Notes under the pieces: model-generated | What the model saw: the letters and a program-made list of their open reading frames with translations, nothing else | Database searches by the model: none | What the model was told of the DNA's origin: nothing | NCBI RefSeq assembly: GCF_000204645.1 | Contig: NC_015422.1 | Span: forward strand, 496,001-560,000 | DNA length: 64,000 nt | Reading direction: 5' to 3' | Origin: Alicycliphilus denitrificans K601 | GTDB taxonomy: Bacteria; Pseudomonadota; Gammaproteobacteria; Burkholderiales; Burkholderiaceae_C | Made by a program: the position numbers and the translations under genes | Shown here: piece after piece, positions 24,776 to 33,816 of the stretch | How the letters are laid out: each line of letters begins with the position of its first letter | How positions within the stretch are numbered: the stretch's first letter is position 1

Positions 24776-25618
24776 TCAGGCGAGCCAGCGCTTGCGCCGT
24801 TTATAGCTCTTGACGTCCTTGAAGCTTTTGCGCTCACCCCCACCCATGCCCAGATAGAACTCTTTCACGTCCTCGTTGTTGGCCAGCTCCTGGGCCGGGC
24901 CGTCCATGACGATACGCCCGCTTTCCATGATGTAGCCGTAGTCCGAATACTTGAGCGCCATGTTCGTGTTCTGCTCGGCCAGCAGGAAGGTGACTTTCTC
25001 CTTGCTGTTGAGGTCTTTGACGATGTGGAACACCTCGTCCACGATCTGCGGCGCCAGGCCCATGGAGGGCTCGTCGAGCAGCACCATGCGCGGGTTGCTC
25101 ATGATGGCGCGGCCGATGGCGCACATCTGCTGCTCGCCGCCCGAGGTGTAGGCCGCCTGGCTGGTGCGGCGCGTCTTCAGGCGCGGGAAGTAGCTGTAGA
25201 CCTTCTCCAGGTTGGCGGCGATCTCGCCCCTGTCGCTGCGCGTGTAGGCGCCGGTGAGCAGGTTCTCCTCGATCGTCAGGTGGGCGAAACAGTGCCGGCC
25301 CTCCATGACCTGCACCACGCCGCGCTTGACCAGGTCGGCGGGCGAGAGGTTCTCGATGCGCTCGCCCTCCAGCGTGATGCCGCCCTTGGTGACCTCGCCG
25401 CGCTCGCCCTTGAGCAGGTTGGAGATGGCACGCAGCGTGGTGGTCTTGCCGGCGCCGTTGCCGCCCAGCAGGGCCACGATGCTGTGGTGCGGCACCTTCA
25501 GGGAGACGCCCTTGAGCACCAGGATCACGTGGTTGTAGATGACTTCGATGCCGTTGACCTCCACCAGCGGCGTGGCGCTGGCGGCGGGGGCGGCGGTGGG
25601 TTGGGAGGCAGCGCTCAT
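24776..25618 (-). CDS. Branched-chain/aromatic acid ABC importer, ATPase subunit 2 (LivF type)
   Basis: 280 residues. Walker [15 protein letters not shown], signature TSGGEQQMCAIGRAI, Walker B MVLLDEPSMGL, and the H-loop replaced by LLAEQNTNMALK as usual in LivF. A C-terminal extension (GERKSFKDVKSYKRRKRWLA) is basic. It powers uptake with LivG, LivH and LivM. An N-terminal Ala-rich tail precedes the ATPase fold. It is the sixth of seven genes in the operon and is separated from the binding-protein gene by a hairpin repeat. Confidence 0.92.
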   Translation of the reverse strand: MSAASQPTAAPAASATPLVEVNGIEVIYNHVILVLKGVSLKVPHHSIVALLGGNGAGKTTTLRAISNLLKGERGEVTKGGITLEGERIENLSPADLVKRGVVQVMEGRHCFAHLTIEENLLTGAYTRSDRGEIAANLEKVYSYFPRLKTRRTSQAAYTSGGEQQMCAIGRAIMSNPRMVLLDEPSMGLAPQIVDEVFHIVKDLNSKEKVTFLLAEQNTNMALKYSDYGYIMESGRIVMDGPAQELANNEDVKEFYLGMGGGERKSFKDVKSYKRRKRWLA

Positions 25619-25640
25619 GGGGTCACCTGATGCTCATTGT

Positions 25641-25690
25641 TTGATAGCTATAGGCGCTTGCCAGGCAAGCGTTCGGTCCATATTTTGCTG
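25641..25690. repeat. Hairpin repeat copy between the binding-protein and livF-like genes
   Basis: TTTGATAGCTATAGGC precedes a perfect stem CGCTTGCC (25655-25662) / GGCAAGCG (25664-25671) with a 1-nt gap, then TTCGGTCCATATTTTGC. It carries the GATAGCTA word common to other copies. Located inside an operon, it may uncouple the amount of binding protein from that of the ATPase. Confidence 0.6.
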
Positions 25691-25757
25691 TGATCGTGCG
25701 ACCGCGCGGGCCTGGTGGATGCGCGCGTGCGCACCCACCAGGGGCGGGCGCATCAGA

Positions 25758-27071
25758 TCAGCTGCAGCTGCGCACCTTGAGGTTCTTCTCCTTGGCGTAC
25801 TTTTCGCCGTATTCCTTGACCAGGGGATCGATCAGGGACTTGTCGGCCTGGTACCAGTCAGAGACCGCCACCCACTTGGCGCCGTCCCACTGCGCGATGC
25901 GCGACCAGTCGGTGCCCATGTGGTTCTCGCAGCTGGTCTTGATCGGCTTGAGGATCTTGCCGAAGCCCAGCTCGTTCAGGCGTTCCTGCGTCAGGTTGAG
26001 GTTCTCCAGGCCCCAGCGCACCTGCTCGGAGGTCATGACCTTGCCCTTGCCGAACTTCTCCTGCGCCGTGCGGATGGCCTCGACCTGCAGCATGGAGATC
26101 ACCATGCCGCGCGTATGGGCCATGGCGCCGAGCTCCTTGGCATCCTTGGCCGTGCCCTGGCCCTTGTCGTAGAGCTGGGCCTTGACCTCGTCGTGCACCT
26201 TGTCGTGCTCGGCGGTGTTGTGGATGGTGACGGTGTTGTAGCCCTTGGCGCCGGCGCCGATGTCCTTGACGTCATGGTCCGAGCCGGCCCACCAGATGCC
26301 GTAGATCTTCTCGCGGGCGTAGCCCGTGGCCTGGGCCTCGCGCACGGCGGTGGGCGTCATCACGCCGGCCGACCACAGCAGCACGTAGTCGGGGCGCTGC
26401 TGGCGCACCTGCAGCCAGGTGGACTTCTGCTCCACGCCGGGCGCCGTCACCGGCAGCTTGAGCAGCTCGAAGCCCTCCTTGGCGGCGCGTTTCTCCAGCA
26501 GCGGGATGGGCTCCTTGCCGTAGGGCGAGTCGTGGTAGACCAGGGCGATCTTCTTGCCCTTGAGGCTGCCCTTCTCCTTCTTCAGGATGTCCTGGATGAT
26601 GGAGTCGGCCGCCGTCCAGTACGTGCCCAGCAGCGGGAAGTTCCACTCGAACACCCGGCCGTCGGCCGACTGCGACAGCCCGTAGCCCGCGGTGACGATG
26701 GTGGCCTTGTCGCCGGGCGCCTTGTCGCTCACGGCGTAGGTGATGCCCGTGGACTGGGTGTCGAAGCTGGCGGTGCCGCCCGGGCGGCTCTTGAGGCGCT
26801 CGTAGCATTCCACGCCCTTGGCCGTGTCGTAGGCGGTCTCGCATTCCTCGAACGCGATCTTCACGCCGTTGATGCCGCCCCTGGCGTTGACCAGCTTGAG
26901 GTAGTCCTGCTTGCCATCGGCCCATGGAATGCCCAGCGGGGCGAACTGGCCCGTGCGGTACACCAGCAGCGGCTGGAACTGCTCCTGCGCCTGTGCGGCG
27001 GGCGAGCCCAGCAGGGCGCCCATGCCTGCGGCCACCGTGGCGGCAGCGATTGCGGCTTTCTTGAACATCAT
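25758..27071 (-). CDS. ABC importer periplasmic binding protein (LivK type)
   Basis: 437 residues. Signal peptide: MMFKKAAIAAATVAAGMG...AQAQ. The mature protein is a type I periplasmic binding protein with VYRTGQFAPLGIPWADGKQDYLKLVNARGG near its start and paired Rossmann-like lobes (KKIALVYHDSPYGKEPIPLL). It delivers the ligand to LivHM. Related proteins in operons with acyl-CoA ligases bind aromatic or other organic acids rather than leucine (inference). The two consecutive ATGs at 27071 and 27068 both suit the AAGGAG site. Confidence 0.9.
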   Translation of the reverse strand: MMFKKAAIAAATVAAGMGALLGSPAAQAQEQFQPLLVYRTGQFAPLGIPWADGKQDYLKLVNARGGINGVKIAFEECETAYDTAKGVECYERLKSRPGGTASFDTQSTGITYAVSDKAPGDKATIVTAGYGLSQSADGRVFEWNFPLLGTYWTAADSIIQDILKKEKGSLKGKKIALVYHDSPYGKEPIPLLEKRAAKEGFELLKLPVTAPGVEQKSTWLQVRQQRPDYVLLWSAGVMTPTAVREAQATGYAREKIYGIWWAGSDHDVKDIGAGAKGYNTVTIHNTAEHDKVHDEVKAQLYDKGQGTAKDAKELGAMAHTRGMVISMLQVEAIRTAQEKFGKGKVMTSEQVRWGLENLNLTQERLNELGFGKILKPIKTSCENHMGTDWSRIAQWDGAKWVAVSDWYQADKSLIDPLVKEYGEKYAKEKNLKVRSCS

Positions 27072-27129
27072 GGTCTCAGTCTCCTTCGGGGTTGTGAAAG
27101 GCAGTCCTGGCGGGGCTGCAGGGGGGAAA

Positions 27130-28194
27130 TCAATGCGGGAACGGCCACACGCGCAGCTTCTGGCGCGCCGTGGACCATAGCTTGGCCAGGCCGTGGGGCT
27201 CGACAATGAGGAAGAACACGATCAGCGCGCCGAAGATCATGTGCTCCAGGTAGGTGGCGGTGGCCGTGGAGATCGGTAGCCCCAGCCAGTGCGGCACCTG
27301 GTTCAGGAGCAGCGGCAGCAGGATGAAGAACGCCGCGCCGAAGATGCTGCCCATGATGGAGCCCAGGCCGCCGATGATGACCATGAACAGCAGCTGCAGC
27401 GACCTGTCCAGGCTGAAGGCCGCGGGCTCCCAGGCGCCCAGGTGCACGAAGCCCCACAGCGCGCCGGCAATGCCGACGATGAAGCTGCTGACGGCGAAGG
27501 CCGACAGCTTGGCGTACACCGGGCGGATGCCGATCACGGCGGCGGCCACGTCCATGTCGCGCATGGCCATCCATTCGCGGCCCACCGAGCTGCGCACCAG
27601 GTTCTTGGCGGCCAGCCCCAGCACGCACAGGATGCCCAGGCACAGCAGGTACTTCTCCATCGGCGTGTCGATCTGCCAGCCGGCGATGGCCAGGGCCTTG
27701 GCGCTGACCGAGCCCGAGGAGGAGTTGTTCGTCACCCAGTCGGCGCGGGTGGTGATCCAGTCCACGAAGAACTGCGCCGCCAGCGTGGCCACGGCCAGGT
27801 ACAGGCCCCGGATGCGCAAGGACGGCAGGCCGAACACCACGCCGAACACCATGGCGATCAGGCCGCCGCCGATCAGCGCCAGCAGCAGCGGCATGCCGTC
27901 GAAGCGCGCCTGCAGGTTGTAGGCGGCATAGGCGCCCACGGCCATGAAGGCCGCCGTGCCCAGCGAGATCTGGCCGCAGTAGCCCACCAGGATGTTCAGC
28001 CCCAGCGCGCCCAGCGACATGATCAGCAGCGGGATCAGGATGGCCTGGAAGAAATAGTCGCTGGCCACCATGGGCACGACCACGAAGGCCACGGCCAGGA
28101 TCAGCCCGATGGCGATGCGGTCCTGGGTGACGGCGAAGATCTGCTGGTCGGCCGAGTAGCTGGTCTTGAACTGGCCGTTCTCACGGTAAAACAT
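27130..28194 (-). CDS. ABC importer permease (LivM type)
   Basis: 354 residues with about nine hydrophobic helices. Family segments: LNILVGYCGQISLGTAAFMAVGAYAAYNL, FGLPSLRIRGLYLAVATLAAQFFVDW, and AGALWGFVHLGAWEP with GGLGSIMGSIFGAAFFILLP near the end. It forms the membrane channel with the LivH-type protein. The N-terminal ~35 residues (FYRENGQFKTSYSADQQIFAV) are soluble and cytoplasmic, as in many LivM proteins of aromatic-acid operons. Confidence 0.92.
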   Translation of the reverse strand: MFYRENGQFKTSYSADQQIFAVTQDRIAIGLILAVAFVVVPMVASDYFFQAILIPLLIMSLGALGLNILVGYCGQISLGTAAFMAVGAYAAYNLQARFDGMPLLLALIGGGLIAMVFGVVFGLPSLRIRGLYLAVATLAAQFFVDWITTRADWVTNNSSSGSVSAKALAIAGWQIDTPMEKYLLCLGILCVLGLAAKNLVRSSVGREWMAMRDMDVAAAVIGIRPVYAKLSAFAVSSFIVGIAGALWGFVHLGAWEPAAFSLDRSLQLLFMVIIGGLGSIMGSIFGAAFFILLPLLLNQVPHWLGLPISTATATYLEHMIFGALIVFFLIVEPHGLAKLWSTARQKLRVWPFPH

Positions 28195-28215
28195 GGCGTG
28201 TTCTCCCTTGGTTCT

Positions 28216-29145
28216 TTACACGCGATCAATGATTTTGTCGCCGAACAGCCCCTGGGGCCGCACCAGCAGGAAGCACAGCGCCAGGCCATAGGCGAACCAG
28301 GTCTCTATGCCGCCGCCCACCATGGGGCCGATGTAGACCTCGGAGAGCTTCTCGCCCACGCCGATGATCAGGCCGCCGATGATGGCGCCCGGCAGCGAGG
28401 TGAGCCCGCCCAGGATCACCACCGGCAGGGCCTTGAGGGCCACCAGCGACAGCGAGTACTGCACGCCGAGCTTGGAGCCCCAGATGATGCCCACCACCAG
28501 GGCCACGCCGCCGGCCACCGACCACACGATGACCCAGATGCGCGACAACGGGATGCCGATCGACTGGGCCGCCTGGTGGTCGTCGGCCACGGCGCGCAGG
28601 GCGCGCCCGGTCTTGGTCTTCTGGAAGAACAGGCTCAGGCACACCACCAGCAGCGCGGCGATGCAGGCGGCGTACAGGTCCTCCAGGCTGATCATGACGC
28701 CGCCCTCGATCAGGCCGTCCATGACGAACACCGGGTCCTTGGGCATGCCCACGTTGATGCTGTAGACCGCGCTGCCGAACACCATGGGCCCCAGGCCGTC
28801 GAGCAGGTAGGCGATGCCCAGGGTCGCCATCAGCAGCGCGATGGGCTCCTGGTTCACGAGGTGGCGCAGGGCGAAGCGCTCGATCACCCAGGCCACCACC
28901 ACCATCAGCGCCAGCGTGACCACGATGGCCAGCAGGTTGCCCACCAGCCCGGGCGTCATGCCCAGCCAGCCGGGAATCCACTCGGCGAAGCGCGCCATGG
29001 CCAGGGCCGAGAACAGCACCATCGCGCCCTGGGCGAAGTTGAAAACGCCCGAGGCCTTGAAGATCAGCACGAAGCCGATGGCGATCAGCGCGTACAGCGT
29101 GCCCACCATCAGGCCGCCGATCAGGGTTTCGAGGAAAAATCCCAT
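28216..29145 (-). CDS. ABC importer permease (LivH type)
   Basis: 309 residues, about eight membrane helices. Seen: ETLIGGLMVGTLYALIAIGFVLIFKASGVFNFAQGA, FFQKTKTGRALRAVADDHQAAQSIGI (the cytoplasmic loop contacting the ATPase), and GGLTSLPGAIIGGLIIGVGEKL. Partner of the LivM-type permease; the two genes are 21 bp apart. AGGAG lies about 8 bp before the ATG. Confidence 0.92.
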   Translation of the reverse strand: MGFFLETLIGGLMVGTLYALIAIGFVLIFKASGVFNFAQGAMVLFSALAMARFAEWIPGWLGMTPGLVGNLLAIVVTLALMVVVAWVIERFALRHLVNQEPIALLMATLGIAYLLDGLGPMVFGSAVYSINVGMPKDPVFVMDGLIEGGVMISLEDLYAACIAALLVVCLSLFFQKTKTGRALRAVADDHQAAQSIGIPLSRIWVIVWSVAGGVALVVGIIWGSKLGVQYSLSLVALKALPVVILGGLTSLPGAIIGGLIIGVGEKLSEVYIGPMVGGGIETWFAYGLALCFLLVRPQGLFGDKIIDRV

Positions 29146-29165
29146 GTTCTGTGCTCCTGCTAGTC

Positions 29166-29951
29166 TCAGTGGGCCGTGCCCAGGTAGGCGCGGATCACGT
29201 CTTCGTTGTCGCGCACCTCGTCAGGCGCGCCGTCGCCGATCTTCTTGCCGTAGTCCAGCACCACCACGCGGTCGCTGATGTCCATCACCACGCCCATGTC
29301 GTGCTCGATGAGCACGATGGTGGTGCCGAACTCGTCGTTCACGTCGAGGATGAAGCGGCACATGTCCTGCTTCTCCTCCACGTTCATGCCGGCCATGGGC
29401 TCGTCGAGCAGCAGCACCTGCGGCTCCATGGCCAGGGCGCGCCCCAGGTCCACGCGCTTTTGCAGGCCGTAGGGCAGCTGGCCCACGGGGGTCTTGCGCC
29501 AGGCCTGGATCTCCAGGAAGTCGATGATGTGCTCGACGAACTCGCGGTGGCGGATCTCCTCGCGCTCGGCCGGGCCTATGCGCAGCGCCTGCATGAGCAG
29601 GTTGCTTTTGATCTTGAGGTTGCGCCCGGTCATGATGTTGTCGATCACGCTCATGCCCTTGAACAGCGCCAGGTTCTGGAAGGTACGCGCCACGCCCATC
29701 TCGGCCACCTGGCGGCTGTTCATGTGGCTGAAGGTCTTGCCGCGGAAGGTGATCGATCCCTCCTGCGGCGTGTAGACCCCGTTGATGCAGTTGAGCATGG
29801 AGCTCTTGCCCGCGCCGTTGGGGCCGATGATGGAGCGGATCTCGTGCTCGCGCACGTCGAACGAGATGTCGGTCAGCGCCTTGACGCCGCCGAACCTGAG
29901 GCTGATGTTCTTGACGTCCAGGATGACGTCGCCGATCTTCTTGCTGGTCAT
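29166..29951 (-). CDS. ABC importer, ATPase subunit 1 (LivG type)
   Basis: 261 residues. Walker A GPNGAGKSSMLNCING, signature LPYGLQKRVDLGRALAM, Walker B VLLLDEPMAGM, and switch His in LIEHDMGVVMDIS. It couples ATP hydrolysis to LivHM. The start at 29951 is preceded by a purine-rich site and follows the acyl-CoA synthetase stop by 17 bp, so the two are co-transcribed. Confidence 0.92.
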   Translation of the reverse strand: MTSKKIGDVILDVKNISLRFGGVKALTDISFDVREHEIRSIIGPNGAGKSSMLNCINGVYTPQEGSITFRGKTFSHMNSRQVAEMGVARTFQNLALFKGMSVIDNIMTGRNLKIKSNLLMQALRIGPAEREEIRHREFVEHIIDFLEIQAWRKTPVGQLPYGLQKRVDLGRALAMEPQVLLLDEPMAGMNVEEKQDMCRFILDVNDEFGTTIVLIEHDMGVVMDISDRVVVLDYGKKIGDGAPDEVRDNEDVIRAYLGTAH

Positions 29952-29968
29952 GGGGGTGGCCTCTCGTG

Positions 29969-31900
29969 TCAGGCGGCGGCGCTGGCCGGGTAGGTCTTGG
30001 CGTCGATGATCTTGAGCGTGGCGCTCACCGTCCCCGTGCGCCCGTCCTCGAACTTCACCTGGGTCTCGATGAACTGCTCGCCCTTGCCCGCGTACAGGGC
30101 ATCGATCAGCACGCCGTACTTTTCGGCGATGAAGTTGCGCCGCACCTTGCGCGTGCGCGTGAGCTCGTCGTCGTCCGGGTCCAGCTCCTTGTGCAGCACC
30201 AGGAAGCGCGCCACCTGGGTGTCGGCCATGCCGCTCTCGCGCGCCAGGTCGGCATTGACCTGGGCCACGCAGTCGGCGACCAGCTCCAGCACCTTGGCTT
30301 TGGAGGCCAGGTCCACGTAGCCGGCGTAGGGCAGGTTCTGCCGCTCGGCCCAGTTGCCCACGGCCTCGAAGTCGATGTTGATGAAGGCGCAGACCTGGTC
30401 GCGGTCGTGGCCGAAGCACACGGCTTCCTTGATGTGCGAGAAGAACTTGAGCTTGTTCTCGATGTAGTTGGGCGCGAACATTGCGCCGCTCCTGAGCTTG
30501 CCCACGTCCTTGGCGCGGTCGATGATGCGCAGCTGGCCGTTGGCGTCGATCACGCCCGCGTCGCCCGTGTGGAAGTAGCCGCTGGCGTCGATGACCTCGG
30601 CCGTGGCGTCGGGGCGCTTGTAGTACTCCTTGAGCACCGCGACGCCCTTGACCAGCACCTCGCCGTTGTCCGCCAGCTTCAGCTCGATGCCCGGCGCCGC
30701 CTGGCCCACGCTGTTGAGGTCCACCTGGCCGTCGCGCTGCAGGCAGACGTAGGCGCAGGTCTCGGTCTGGCCGTAGAACTGCTTGAGGTTGATGCCTATG
30801 GAGCGGAAGAACTTGAACAGCTCCGGCCCTATCGCCGCGCCGGCCGTGTAGGCCACGCGGATGCGCGACAGCCCCATGACGTTGCGCAGCGGCCCGTAGA
30901 CGGCGAAGTCGGCCAGGCGGTACTTGAGCCGGTCCAGGGCGCCCACCGGCTTGCCGTCCAGGATGTCCGAGCCCACGCGGCGCGCCAGCTCCATGGCCTT
31001 CTCGTACATGCGGCGCTTGAAGGGGGCCGCGTCCTCCATGCGGATGGAGATCGAGGTCAGCATGCCCTCGAACACGCGCGGCGGCGCGAAGTAATAGGTC
31101 GGGCCGATCTCGCGCATGTCGATGCTGACGGTGCTGGCCGACTCAGGGCAGTTGATGGTGTAGCCCGCCACCAGCCATTGCGCCAGCGAGAACAGGTGGT
31201 CGCCCACCCAGGCCGGCGGCAGGTAGGAGATGATGCTGTCCTGCGGGCCCAGCTTGTCCACCTCGGCCGCGCCGCTGGCCGCGCCGATGAAGCTCGCGTG
31301 CGTTTGGCACACGCCCTTGGGCTTGCCCGTGGTGCCCGAGGTGTAGAGGATGACCGACACGTCCTGCGGGCTGACCTGCCCGAGCATGGACTCCCACACC
31401 CCGGGATGGGCCTGGTCCCACTGCCTGCCCCTGGCCACCAGCTCGGCGGTGCTGATCAGGCCCGGCTGGTCGTAGTTGCGCAGGCCGCGCGGGTCGTCGT
31501 AGATGATGTGGGCGATGCCGGGCACGGACTCGCGCACCTCCAGCAGCTTGTCCACCTGCTCCTGGTTTTCGGCGAACGCGAAATGGATCTCTGCGTCCTC
31601 CATGACGAAGCGCATCTCGTTGGCCACCGCGTCCTGGTACAGCGGGATCGGCACCCCGCCTATGCTCTGCACGGCGATGAAGCCCATGTACACGTGCGGC
31701 CGGTTGTCGCTGATCAGCGCCAGGTTCTGGCCCTTGGCGAAACCTAGCGACAGCAGGCCGCAGGCCATGAGGCGCACCTCGGCGGCGGCGGCCTTCCAGC
31801 TCCAGGTCTGCCAGATGCCGTATTCCTTCTCGCGCAGGGCGGGGGCATCCGGGCGCTGTGCGGCGTGCTGCAGCAGTAGTTGGGGGAAGGTGGTCGTCAT
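29969..31900 (-). CDS. Long-chain-type acyl-CoA synthetase, first gene of the ABC operon
   Basis: 643 residues of the AMP-forming synthetase superfamily. The ATP loop is canonical (VILYTSGTTGKPKGV), and the adenylate motif FYGQTETCAYVCLQ and GYFHTGDAGVIDANGQLRIIDRAKD follow; the C-terminal swivelling domain is complete. It makes an acyl-CoA from the imported acid, ATP and CoA. It heads an operon with a five-component LivGHMKF-like importer and a PaaK-like protein, so uptake is coupled to CoA activation. Substrate is likely an aromatic or medium/long-chain acid (inference). Confidence 0.9.
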   Translation of the reverse strand: MTTTFPQLLLQHAAQRPDAPALREKEYGIWQTWSWKAAAAEVRLMACGLLSLGFAKGQNLALISDNRPHVYMGFIAVQSIGGVPIPLYQDAVANEMRFVMEDAEIHFAFAENQEQVDKLLEVRESVPGIAHIIYDDPRGLRNYDQPGLISTAELVARGRQWDQAHPGVWESMLGQVSPQDVSVILYTSGTTGKPKGVCQTHASFIGAASGAAEVDKLGPQDSIISYLPPAWVGDHLFSLAQWLVAGYTINCPESASTVSIDMREIGPTYYFAPPRVFEGMLTSISIRMEDAAPFKRRMYEKAMELARRVGSDILDGKPVGALDRLKYRLADFAVYGPLRNVMGLSRIRVAYTAGAAIGPELFKFFRSIGINLKQFYGQTETCAYVCLQRDGQVDLNSVGQAAPGIELKLADNGEVLVKGVAVLKEYYKRPDATAEVIDASGYFHTGDAGVIDANGQLRIIDRAKDVGKLRSGAMFAPNYIENKLKFFSHIKEAVCFGHDRDQVCAFINIDFEAVGNWAERQNLPYAGYVDLASKAKVLELVADCVAQVNADLARESGMADTQVARFLVLHKELDPDDDELTRTRKVRRNFIAEKYGVLIDALYAGKGEQFIETQVKFEDGRTGTVSATLKIIDAKTYPASAAA

Positions 31901-31982
31901 TCCCGTTCCTTATCAGGATCAGTGGAGGGCGAGGGGTTCAGGGCGGCGGCGTGCCGCTACCCGAGATTGACGCGGATATTAG

Positions 31983-32017
31983 GAACGACTTTGACGTTAT
32001 TTTGTCTTCTGAACGAC
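31983..32017. promoter_or_regulatory. GAACGAC direct repeats in the synthetase/GspA divergent gap
   Basis: GAACGAC occurs at 31983-31989 and again at 32011-32017, a 28-bp period, in an AT-rich stretch of the 220-bp divergent gap. The second copy is followed by ATTTAAAGGG. The heptamer resembles half of the GAACGATCGTTC palindrome at 16925. A regulator site is possible; no clear -10/-35 pair was seen. Confidence 0.3.
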
Positions 32018-32120
32018 ATTTAAAGGGTTAATCCCCGGGGGGCAAACCCTGAATCGGGGGCTGTGCGGCCTATCCCGGCCTGTCTGCCCCGGTGCGCCGG
32101 GGCGCTGTATCCTCGCCCCC

Positions 32121-33812
32121 ATGTACGCAGCGTTCCTCGGCCTCGCGCATGCGCCGTTCTCCATCGCACCCGACCCGCGCTACCTGTTCATGAGCGAGCG
32201 GCACCGCGAGGCGCTGGCGCACCTGCTCTACGGGCTGGATGCGGGCGGCGGCTTCGTGCTGCTCACGGGTGAGATCGGCACCGGCAAGACCACCGTGTGC
32301 CGCTGCTTCCTGGAGCAGATTCCGGCGCACTGCAACGTGGCCTACATCTTCAACCCCAAGCTCACGGTGCCCGAGCTGCTGCGCTCCATCTGCGACGAGT
32401 TCGGCGTGGTCCACCGGCCTGCGGTGCCCGGCGCCGAGACCGTGAAGGACTGCCTGGACCCGCTCAACGAATTCCTGCTGCAGCAGCACGCCGCCGGGCG
32501 CAACAACGTGCTCATCATCGACGAGGCGCAGAACCTGGCGCCCGACGTGCTGGAGCAGCTGCGCCTGCTTACCAACCTGGAGACCAGCGAGCGCAAGCTG
32601 CTGCAGATCATCCTGATCGGCCAGCCCGAGCTGCGCGCCATGCTGGCCCGCCCCGAGCTGGAGCAGCTCGCGCAGCGCGTCATCGCGCGCTACCACCTGC
32701 AGGCGCTGGGCCCTGAGGAGACGCGCCAGTACATCGCCCACCGCTTGGCCGTGGCCGGGCTGCAGGGGCCGCCGCCGTTCCAGCGCCGGGCGCTGGCGCG
32801 CGTGCATGCGCTGGCGGGGGGCGTGCCGCGGCGCATCAACCTGCTGTGCGACCGCGCGCTGCTCGGCGCCTACGCCGCGGGCGTGCGCGAGGTCAGCGAC
32901 GCCATGGTGCGCAAGGCCGCGCGCGAGGTGTTCGACGCGAACGCCGCCGCCCCCCGGCCCGCCGGGGGGCGCGCGCGCTGGTGGGCCGCTGGCGCGGGGG
33001 GGCTGCTGGGCGCGGCCGCCGTGGCCGGGCTGGGCTGGTCCATGGGCTGGTGGCCGCAGCCAGCGGCCGTGGCCGGGCGCCCCGCGGCACAGGCACCGGC
33101 GCCGCAGGCCTCCGCGGCGCCAGTCGCCGCGGCTGCCGCGTCCGGGGCGTCCGCCCCGCAGGCCGCGGCCTCGGCGCCAGCGGTGCCCCTCACGCTGGCG
33201 CGCTTCCTGTCCGCGCAGCCCGCGGCGGACACGGCGCCGGCCTGGCAACTGCTGGCGCAGGCATGGCAGGCCAGCCTGCCGGCCGACGTGGCCGACCCCT
33301 GCGCCGTGCTGGCGCCCGAGGGGCTGCGCTGCTGGCGCAGCCGCCGCGCCAGCCTGAACCTGCTGCGCTTGCTGGACCGGCCGGCGCTGCTGACGCTGCA
33401 GCCGTCCGATGCGCAGCAGGGCGCGCGCGGCGCCGTGCTGCTCCGGCTCGACGGCGCCATGGCCACGCTGCAGGGCGTTGACGGCGCCACACTGCAGGTG
33501 CCAGTGGTCGAGCTGGCGCCGCTGTGGCACGGTGAGACCGCCACGCTGTGGAAGGCCCCCGCCAACCTGCCCGCCGGCGATGACGTGGCCGCCACGGCCG
33601 CCGGCGCCGCCTGGCTGGACCGGCAGCTGGCGCTGGCCGGCGCCGCGCCGGCCGGATCGCGCGGCGTATCGCCCGAGGTGCGGCGCGCGCGCGTGCACCA
33701 GTTCCAGCTGGGACAGGGCCTCACGCCCGATGGCCAGGCCGGCCCCTTGACCCTGATGCTGCTCAACCGCGCCGCCGGCGTGCAAGAGCCGCGCTTGCGC
33801 GGCGGAGCCTGA
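32121..33812 (+). CDS. gspA: GspA/ExeA-type secretion ATPase with peptidoglycan-binding tail
   Basis: 563 residues. The N-terminal ATPase (~1-270) begins MYAAFLGLAHAPFSIAPDPRYLFMS with Walker A TGEIGTGKTTVCR and Walker B VLIIDEAQNL, the ExeA signature. A single membrane helix (WWAAGAGGLLGAAAVAGLGWSM) leads to an Ala/Pro linker and periplasmic domain, ending in a short peptidoglycan-binding-like segment (VHQFQLGQGLTPDGQAGPLTLMLLNRA). With GspB it helps insert the type II secretin through the cell wall. Overlapping hydrophobic and ATPase parts are as in Aeromonas ExeA. gspB follows after 4 bp. Confidence 0.9.
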   Translation: MYAAFLGLAHAPFSIAPDPRYLFMSERHREALAHLLYGLDAGGGFVLLTGEIGTGKTTVCRCFLEQIPAHCNVAYIFNPKLTVPELLRSICDEFGVVHRPAVPGAETVKDCLDPLNEFLLQQHAAGRNNVLIIDEAQNLAPDVLEQLRLLTNLETSERKLLQIILIGQPELRAMLARPELEQLAQRVIARYHLQALGPEETRQYIAHRLAVAGLQGPPPFQRRALARVHALAGGVPRRINLLCDRALLGAYAAGVREVSDAMVRKAAREVFDANAAAPRPAGGRARWWAAGAGGLLGAAAVAGLGWSMGWWPQPAAVAGRPAAQAPAPQASAAPVAAAAASGASAPQAAASAPAVPLTLARFLSAQPAADTAPAWQLLAQAWQASLPADVADPCAVLAPEGLRCWRSRRASLNLLRLLDRPALLTLQPSDAQQGARGAVLLRLDGAMATLQGVDGATLQVPVVELAPLWHGETATLWKAPANLPAGDDVAATAAGAAWLDRQLALAGAAPAGSRGVSPEVRRARVHQFQLGQGLTPDGQAGPLTLMLLNRAAGVQEPRLRGGA

Positions 33813-33816
33813 ACCC

